Origin: Galeruca laticollis
Lineage: Eukaryota > Arthropoda > Insecta > Coleoptera > Chrysomelidae
Assembly: GCA_963921935.1 (NCBI GenBank)
Contig: OY998175.1
Coordinates: 260,429,209 to 260,493,208 of the forward strand
Length of the DNA: 64,000 bases
Reading direction: 5' to 3'
Shown here: in pieces, positions 57,108-64,000 of the stretch
Position numbering within the stretch: the first letter of the stretch is position 1
Layout of the letters: each line of letters opens with the position of its first letter
Notes under the pieces: generated by a model
What the model saw: only the letters and a program-made list of their open reading frames with translations
What the model was told of the DNA's origin: nothing
Database searches by the model: none
Translations under genes and position numbers: made by a program

Positions 57108-58378
57108 TAGAAACGCATAAACGTAAGTACTTAAGTATAGTATTGACTCACCCTGTATTATAACTTAAATTAAAAAATTAGTCAAATTTAAAATTTTTTC
57201 ATAGCAGAAGAATCTTAGTGTCGATTCCCATTCAGACCAATGTTACTTCATACGATTAATAATAGTTTTTTCGAAACTAAGTAGACTACGACAATAAATT
57301 TGACGAGGACTTCATATTGTCCATTTATTGACAGCAGTCAAAACATTGCGTTCTCATTAAAAAGTATTATATTATAATTCGAATTGAAGATTACACTTTT
57401 TCAATGAATATTATTATTGCAATGTAGTATTTAAAAAACACGCAAAAAGATTAAGAGAAACTGGTGGTTTTCATCGTCCTTGTTTTAAACGACGTAGTAG
57501 AGGTATGACCGAAGATAATTCAACCAACGTTCGTCCTGTCGTTCAACTGAATCCACATATAATTAGTCGGCAAATCTCTATAGAATTGAACATACCCAAA
57601 ACTACTATTCCAAGGATTTTAAAACTTCACAGGTTGGTTTTTCATATTATAAAGTGAACGTATAGGTCAGAAACTTCCAATTCCCTTTAAACATTTTTTA
57701 GTGCGGGGGATGTTAATCTGCATAATATGCATTGTTGGGCTGAAGAAACTCCGCACTGGATAGAGAAAGTGCAGCTTCAAGGTAGATCAAGTCTTAATGT
57801 TTGGTGTGGTATAATTGATGGAAAGATCGTAGGTCCATATTTCTTTGATGGAACTTGAAATTGCGATACATATTTGGATTTTCTGGAAAATCTGTTGCCT
57901 ATTTCATTGGAAGATATTTCGTTACAAAAAAGAAGATATATGACATTACAACATGATGTGTGTCTTGATCACTTTTCCATACGAGTTAGAGATTGTTTGA
58001 ATGTTAGTTATCTAAATAAATGGATTGGGAGGGGAAGTATATTTTCATGGCCAGCTAGATTTCCAGACTTAACATTTCTGGACATTTATCTGTGAGAAAG
58101 ATTGACGGATTTGGTCTAACAAACTCGACCAACCACGTCAGACGATATAGAACAGCGCCTTACAATCGCAATGAATAGTATATCAACAGCTGAGATTGAA
58201 GCAGCTGATGTCTCTAAGCACGATATATTGCATCTTTTTGTGGACAACGATGGAAAACAATTTGAACATTTAGTTTTAATGATCATGATATTTTTATGAT
58301 ATTTCTTTCACATATTTAATTTGAAGTTATAGTACAGGGTAAGTCAATACTATACTTACTTATTTTTATGCGTTTTTA
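57108..58378 (+). mobile_element. Tc1/mariner-type transposon with terminal inverted repeats
   Basis: Ends 'aaacgcataaacgtaagtac' (57111) and the complement near 58325-58378 form ~55-60-bp TIRs including 'tatagtattgact'. Inside: paired-type HTH (LNPHIISRQISIELNIPKTT), SLNVWCGIIDGKIVGPYFFD, a decayed middle (ISLQKRRYMTLQHD where 'QQD.A..H' is expected), and WPARFPDLTFLDIYL, the 'W.ARSPDL...D..L' motif. Stops and frameshifts show it is inactive. Length about 1.27 kb is normal for the group. Confidence 0.78.
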
Positions 58379-58510
58379 GACTTATTTCAGAACGAAATAG
58401 GGCTATTGTAGAGAATATCATGACGCGACTTGGGAAAAATGTCAATGAAGTTTTTCGTTTTGGTGTTCCTAGATGCCAAAATCACCCCCCGTTCCAAACG
58501 TTATATATAT

Positions 58511-58957
58511 TGAAGTGAATTCCTTTTCTATTATGTATATAATTACTAAATTAACAATTTATTATTTTCAAATCTTTACAAATTTTAATATGTTTCTAAC
58601 TAATTGAACAAAGATCTTTGGTTCACCACTTTTTTTTATAATTCTATAAAAATGAATTTTCAAATCCCCTCCTCCAACTACGTTCTCAAATTATACCTTT
58701 ATTCGACTCATTTTTGTTTGATCTATGTTCAACTTGTTGGTTCCTGCTTCTGAATTCTTCTCAACTTTTAAATCTGCCTTACAATTTTCTATTTTATCTT
58801 TCCAGTTCAATATGTAGAAATTTTTCACTTGCTGCTCTCGGCTCCTACCTTACGAATACTTTTTCACTTTTCTTCAAATATTGATCTCTCTAACTGATTC
58901 CACTTTTTTTCCAATCTAATATATTCAAATGCTGCTCCTTATATTCTTATATGTTAA
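58511..58957 (-). repeat. 3' LTR of retrotransposon 2
   Basis: Shares 'gtgaattccttttctattatgta' class sequence, 'ttgttcaattagt' surroundings and 'gctgctctcggctcctacc' with the right LTR. It carries one copy of the 'gctgctctcggctcc' block; the right LTR carries two. Confidence 0.75.
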
Positions 58958-59067
58958 ATATCTGAACATAATTATTTAAAAATTTTCAAATTAAAATAAA
59001 TTTTCAATATTCTGATTTAAACCATTGATCTATATATTTACTTTGAATAAAATAGAGTTATTATTAA

Positions 59068-59600
59068 TTATTTTTCATAATAAAACTTGTATAAATATTC
59101 AATATTCAAAATAACTCTAATTTTATTTGAATCTAATTCCTTCAAGACATAACTATTCTCTCTATTCTCATTATCTATTCTAAAAGGTCCCTCATAAGGC
59201 AATTCTAATTTAACACATTTTTTCTTTTCTCTATCTGCTACCTTTAATCTTTTAATTGAAACCAAATCTCCTTTTTTAAATTTCACCTTCTTTTTATATT
59301 TTTCTGATATTTTTCTTTGATATTTGTCAGCAGCTTTTTGCAATATTCTATCAACCTTTTCCTACATACATATAATTTAACAACTTTTGAAAAAATATCT
59401 ACTATTACTAGAATATGCCTGTTCCCTTGTTTACTCATAATTAAATTACTTATAAAATCCATTGCCTCTAATTCTAATGGTTTTCTTGATAGAACACTTT
59501 TAAAAACATTATGATTAATTTTATTTCTATGTTTCGAAATGTGACAGATTTCACAATTTCTTGTTATTTCCTTGCACTGTTGCACTATAATTTCTTTCAT
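59068..59600 (-). pseudogene. Retrotransposon 2 integrase (truncated)
   Basis: Minus strand CEICHISKHRNKINHN (end of the zinc domain), LEAMDFISNLIMSKQGNRHI (first catalytic Asp) and HILVIVDIFSKVV, then a deletion jumps to a C-terminal part AADKYQRKISEKYKKKVKFK, GDLVSIKRL and LELPYEGPFRI. The second Asp and Glu region are missing. Confidence 0.75.
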
Positions 59601-59884
59601 AACCCTTCGTCATTCTAGAAATAAAACTTATTGGAACCTCTCCTTCCTCATCTCTATGTAACAATATTCCTGCAAATCAGTCCATTGACATGAAGTTCGG
59701 GTCATATCGTGGATGATAAACCATAAGATTTTTTCCAAATTCTTCTTTTAATCGTTGAAAATAATTCTCTCTTTCTTCAGTCCATTTCCATTTTACACCT
59801 CTTTTAAAAGTTCTGTGAGGTTTTTTCTTCCTTTTTACTCAAGTCTCGTATTATTCTTCTAAAATAATTCAATGCTCCTAAAAA
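59601..59884 (-). pseudogene. Retrotransposon 2 RNase H start
   Basis: Minus strand GVKWKWTEERENYFQRLKEE and FAGILLHRDEEGE with VPISFISRMTK, the reverse transcriptase-RNase H connection of gypsy elements. It has a stop and passes straight into the integrase zinc region, so most of RNase H is deleted. Confidence 0.6.
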
Positions 59885-60673
59885 TTACCACAAAGTTTTT
59901 AAATTTTTTGGTTTTTTATATTCAATAATAGAGTTCGCTTTTTCTGGGTCCATTTTCAAACCAATTTCATTAATAATATATCCTAAATATGTTATTTCTT
60001 TTTGGAAAAACTGACATTTTCTTTCATTTATTTTCAGTCCCTCAGTATCCAATTCCTTCAATAACATCTCCAAATGTTTCGAATGTTCTTCAATTGTTTT
60101 AGAAGAAATCAAAATATCGTCTATATAGTGTAATACCAAACCTTCATATCTGTCCAAAATTCCATGTAGCTCTCTAACTAATGCTGAACATGCACTCTGT
60201 AGACCAAAAGTTACTACGCAAAATCTATATAAGACACCATCGATCGAAAAACCAGTATAATCCCTACTATTTCTTTCTAATGGTATTAACCAAAAACTAT
60301 GTTCTAAATTAATTTTTGACAATATTACTGAGGTAGTTATTCTTCCAAATATTGAATCAACATTCATTGGTGCTTCATATTGCGGCACTGTATATTTAAA
60401 TATATTTTTTGCATCTAAACACAATCTTATTTCACCATTTGATTTTCTTACTACTACTAATGGATTAACAAATCTAGTTGTTTATTTCTCGATTATACCT
60501 TCTTTCAACATATTTTCAATTTCCCTTCTCAACTCTTTTTGATAATGATATGGAATAGGATACGTTATAATGTTGAAATTCTCTATTCCTTTAACTTCTA
60601 ATTTGTGTTCATAGTTTCTTGATATTCTTAAACCCTTCTTTATCAAATCTTCATACTTCCCTAGTAAGTCCAA
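59885..60673 (-). pseudogene. Retrotransposon 2 reverse transcriptase
   Basis: MCLDAKNIFKYTVPQYEAPM, KINLEHSFWLIPLERNSRDY (the first catalytic Asp is replaced by Glu in 'LEHSFW'), LYRFCVVTFGLQSACS, and YIDDILISSKTIEEH (YxDD intact) with CQFFQKEITYLGYI. An upstream frame (60482-60673) supplies YPIPYHYQKELRREIENMLK. Single-base breaks separate the parts. Confidence 0.8.
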
Positions 60674-60684
60674 AACATATTTTT

Positions 60685-61200
60685 TTATATATATCTGGGC
60701 ATTTCATACTTTTCTAATTCTATATTCATGGTCTTCTTCTTGTGTTCAATATCGTATATAATTTTTTGTTTGTTTATTATAATTATCACTTTATTTATTT
60801 CTAACTTCTTTTCTTCAAACCTAATTATTACCCCATGTTTTTCCATTTCATCTATCTCCATTACTACATCTGCTTCCATATTTTTCATAACTATTATATT
60901 CATATCTATTGAAAGTCCCTCTATCTCTATTTCTCCTGTTACTGTCATATATACGTCAGTTAATTTCTTTCCATTAGCTCCAATTAAATTTATTCTTGGA
61001 ACTTTTGTTTTGTTTTCTCCCAATTTTTTTAATTTTATTCACTACACCTTCTTTAATCAATGATGCTTCTGACATACAATCAATTGAAATCTTAACAATA
61101 TTCCTATACAAATTTCCCCAAAAATACAATAATTTAGATTCATTTTCCTATTTAATTTCATCTACTCCTAAATTTACGAATTCAATTGGATGTTCATAAT
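60685..61200 (-). pseudogene. Retrotransposon 2 protease region
   Basis: Minus strand INLIGANGKKLTDVYMTVTG and MKNMEADVVMEIDEMEKHGV resemble the second half of a retropepsin-like domain. The DSG/DTG part lies upstream in a broken frame (about 61040-61090, 'DCMSEASLI' pattern with Cys-Met for Thr-Gly). Equivalent to 22540-22985 in retrotransposon 1. Confidence 0.6.
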
Positions 61201-61301
61201 TACATTTACTAAGAATTGTGTTACTACCCTGATTATTTATAAAAAAAGTTCATTATTTTTATTTCCTTCTTCAGTTCGTATCTCATTACATCTACTATCA
61301 T

Positions 61302-62787
61302 TTATCCTTTCACTGCCTCATTTCTTTCTTGTCTTCTATTCTCTATTCCTCTATTCATTTGTCTTGTATTGTTATAGTTTTCCTTACTTCTAACTTGTCT
61401 ATTATTCTCATTCTCTCTCCAATTTCTTCCCACTCCATGATTTTGGTCTCTATAATATTCTCTTTTCTCTCTATTGTTCCTATTTTCTGACATTGTTCCG
61501 TAATTATCATTCCTATTTTCTTTATAACAGTTTTGTTTTTATATCTTTTTGCATATTTCCATTCATATTTCTTCTTTTAAATTATTCATTCTCATTTACC
61601 CTTCTAAATCTGAATTCACCTCAATTAAAACTTCTTTCAATCCTTAATAAATAATTTGAAAATTGTTCCATTTTTTTATGTCATGTATTGCAATATTTTC
61701 TATAACATATCTATCAAAATGTCTGGAAATGTACAATACAATCTCTTCTTCTTTCATTTTGGGACTTAAATATTGTGCAAAATAATATAATTTCATGGCA
61801 TAATAATTTAACTTTGTATTTTTACTATAATCAAATTTTTCAAAATATAATTTTTCTCTGAAAGAATTTTGTGATGTTTCTCTCCAGAAATATCCCATGA
61901 ACATATCCTCAAAATCTTCCTCATTTTTAATTACCATTTCTCTTGTAGTGAAGCAAACTAATGCATTTCCCTCCAAATACATTCTTACTATTTCTTTATA
62001 ATCTTCAAATTGATGAATATTCCGAGTTCGGTTTTTTATAAAATTTTAAAATTATTTTCGAATGTATCTTATTAATGTCCCCATTACATTTACAATAAAT
62101 ATCATGTCCTAGTTGTACTACATCTGTCGAACAATTTCCACCATTATTATGAAAATTTTACCTCAACTTCTCAAATTTTTCCTCGATATCTACTTGCACC
62201 TTTCTTGTTCCCTCTATATATTGTTCTCTAGAACTACTTGTCTTTTCTGCTATTTGTTGCATTAATGTTTCTTCTGTCTTATTTATTTTCTTCTCGGTTT
62301 CCCCAATATTATTGTCAAATTTATAAAAAAAATTCTTCGTTTCTTCAATATGTTCTTTTTGATTTTTATTAATTATTTCCAATACCTTTTCTACTCCTTT
62401 TTGCCGAGTATCATTTTTCCTGTCATAACTGTTAATCTTATTTTAATGTACTCATTATCCTTTTCAATGCCATTTATCTCTTCTTCGAAATTTTCATTCT
62501 CTTTAATAATCTCTTGTTTCATAATATCAAATTTATTTTTTATAGGCTCTTCCATATTTCTCATATCCTCTTTTCTATTTTCTTCCATATTTCTCATATC
62601 CTCTTTCATATTTTCTCCCATACTTCTCATATCCTCTTTTCTATTTCCTTCCATACTTCTCATGTATTTCATAATTTCTTCAAACTGCTTATTTATATTC
62701 GAACATTCTGTTACACTGCTAGATCTCCAATACTTCTATTTTCTTATTGTCTATCAGTGTCTCCTTGACTTCTTCCTTCTAATATAG
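61302..62787 (-). pseudogene. Retrotransposon 2 Gag in several broken frames
   Basis: From 5' to 3' on the minus strand: a Glu/Lys-rich coiled coil with a repeated 'EDMRNMEENRK' unit (62391-62672), a second helical piece (62158-62382), a capsid-like segment with LYFEKFDYSKNTKLNYYAMK and IENIAIHDIKKW (61644-61982), and an Asn/Arg-rich tail (61302-61493). Layout equals Gag of retrotransposon 1. Confidence 0.65.
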
Positions 62788-62956
62788 TCCCTTGTCTGGT
62801 CATCATTTTTAATATTTCATATATAAATTTATAGATTCATCCAAAATTATATAAATATTTTCTAAATTTCTCTTTAAATGCCAAAGATAAAATAATTATA
62901 TTATGTCAATCTTTTTTAAATTTTATATCTGTTTGAGGTCCCCTTAATTTATGGAG

Positions 62957-62974
62957 CCCCACGTTGATGCGCCA
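62957..62974 (-). other. Primer-binding site of retrotransposon 2
   Basis: Minus strand TGGCGCATCAACGTGGGGC begins two bases inside the right-hand (5') LTR edge. It is similar to TTGGCGCCCAACGTGG next to the LTR-like core at 26.87 kb, suggesting the same tRNA primer class. Confidence 0.68.
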
Positions 62975-62976
62975 AT

Positions 62977-63611
62977 TGTTGTGGTGAATTCCTTTTCTAT
63001 TATGTATTATGAATATAATTACTAAATTAACAATTTATTATTTTCAAATATTTACAAATTTTGATATACTTCTAACTAATTTAACAATAATAAAAACTTA
63101 CCCCAAAGATCTTTGGTTCATCACTCTATTTTATAATTCTATGAAAATAAATTTTCAAATTCCCTCCTTCAACTTTGTTCTCAAATTATTCCTTCATTCG
63201 ACCCCTTTTTGTTTGATCTATGTTCAACTTGTTGGCTCCTCCTCCTGAATTCTTCTCAACTTTTAAATCTGCCTAACAATTTTCTATTTTATCTTTCCAG
63301 TTCAATAGGTAGATATTGTTTTACTTATGAATTTGCTTCTGGTTTGAATCTAACTATATTTCACTTGCTGCTCTCGGCTCCTACCTTACGAATACTCTTT
63401 TATTCCAGTTTAATATGTAGAAATTCTTATACTTATGAATTTGCTTCTCGTTTAAATCTAACTATATTACACTTGCTGCTCTCGGCTCCTACCTTACGAA
63501 TACTTTTTTACTTTTCTTCAAATATTTATCTCTCTAACTGATTCCACTTTTCTTTCTAATTTCATATATTCAAATGCTGCTTCTTATATTATTATTCTTA
63601 TATTCTTATTA
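62977..63611 (-). repeat. 5' LTR of retrotransposon 2, with internal tandem duplication
   Basis: Starts TGTTGTGGTGAATTCC next to the primer-binding site. A block of about 115 bp ('cttatgaatttgcttct' ... 'ggctcctaccttacgaatac') occurs twice (about 63327-63405 and 63430-63505), while the other LTR has only a shortened single copy. Otherwise collinear. Confidence 0.75.
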
Positions 63612-63664
63612 AAATGTTTTCAATTTGTAAATTCTTACTTGACTTTTATTTTCAAAAATATGTA

Positions 63665-63725
<61 letters not shown>

Positions 63726-64000
63726 ACAGTGCAAAAGTATAATGGCCAATTAATAACATAATTAATGGAAAGAAAAGAAAAATGAACTCGAACAAAATAG
63801 TAAATATAACAAATTGAGATATTATCCAAGTGAGGTTATATTAATCACTCATTGCGAGAATTAAAATAGAGATAACGAAGAAATACTAATATATCACTTG
63901 CTTTCATTAATAAAAAAAAATCATAGTATTTAAAACAATGAGTATAAATAATAAACAAAATAGTAGAAATTATACTTTCATTATAACAAGAGCTGAGAAA
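63612..64000. other. Right edge, non-coding with TA microsatellite
   Basis: (TA)n at about 63667-63721; otherwise A-rich unique sequence, nothing recognised. Confidence 0.5.

Larger units (their letters stand above)
58511..63611 (-). mobile_element. Ty3-like LTR retrotransposon 2, nearly full-length but decayed
   Basis: Two LTRs (58511-58957 and 62977-63611) flank, in minus orientation, Gag, protease, reverse transcriptase, part of RNase H and integrase. The sequence is extremely A-rich on its sense strand. Related to retrotransposon 1 (shared 'PYEGP', 'LIGAN/LVGAN', 'IAIHDIK/IAIHNIK'). Frames are broken in many places. Confidence 0.82.

Overview
The window is AT-rich, intron-bearing eukaryotic DNA crowded with nested transposable elements. 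Penelope-like elements with GIY-YIG domains, Ty3-type retrotransposons, LINEs, piggyBac, Tc1/mariner, pogo and Crypton-like remnants together suggest an arthropod, most likely an insect. No host gene can be named, and no tRNA or rRNA was recognised.

The centrepiece is a structurally complete Maverick/Polinton at 1690-19388 (17,699 bp). It has a perfect 6-bp target duplication (AATTTT), AG...CT termini and ~1.41-kb terminal inverted repeats that differ at only a handful of positions. Layout: an ATG-less small reading frame and protein-primed DNA polymerase B (+); a broken secreted matrix-metalloproteinase-like gene, an acidic protein, an integrase with chromodomain, a coiled-coil protein, an uncharacterised conserved protein and the packaging ATPase (all -); then divergently a phospholipase-A2-type minor virion protein with a 53-bp intron, adenain-like protease, small Cys protein, penton-like minor capsid, a 60-aa basic protein, major capsid and an unknown nuclease-like protein (all +); finally two small - strand genes (membrane and coiled-coil). 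This is the replication, integration and virion-assembly set of a virus-like transposon.

Two places in the Polinton share an unexpected design: a 130-bp or 196-bp direct duplication whose two copies are separated by short fragments copied from distant genes of the same element. The TIR insert joins 43 bp from the 11.86-kb gene to 55 bp from the polymerase gene. The 17.2-kb insert is 42 bp from the 10.6-kb gene. This looks like replicative template switching. Many genes also carry one-base frameshifts, often at homopolymers, or single-base stop/start changes, despite near-identical TIRs.

Downstream, 20.7-28.8 kb is a nested island: a Ty3-like retrotransposon (-) interrupted by head-to-head Penelope fragments and by a 5'-truncated LINE, itself interrupted by an inverted-repeat unit with an LTR/primer-binding-site core. 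From 30.4 to 58.4 kb there are sparse relics: a GC-richer ATG-less reading frame, a LINE, a piggyBac with a LINE fragment nested in it, Penelope, Tc1/IS630-like, an unclassified transposase-like gene, pogo, a second piggyBac, a tyrosine recombinase and a Tc1/mariner with TIRs. At 58.5-63.6 kb is a second Ty3-like element with both LTRs. Long stretches between these hold only AT-rich sequence and microsatellites.
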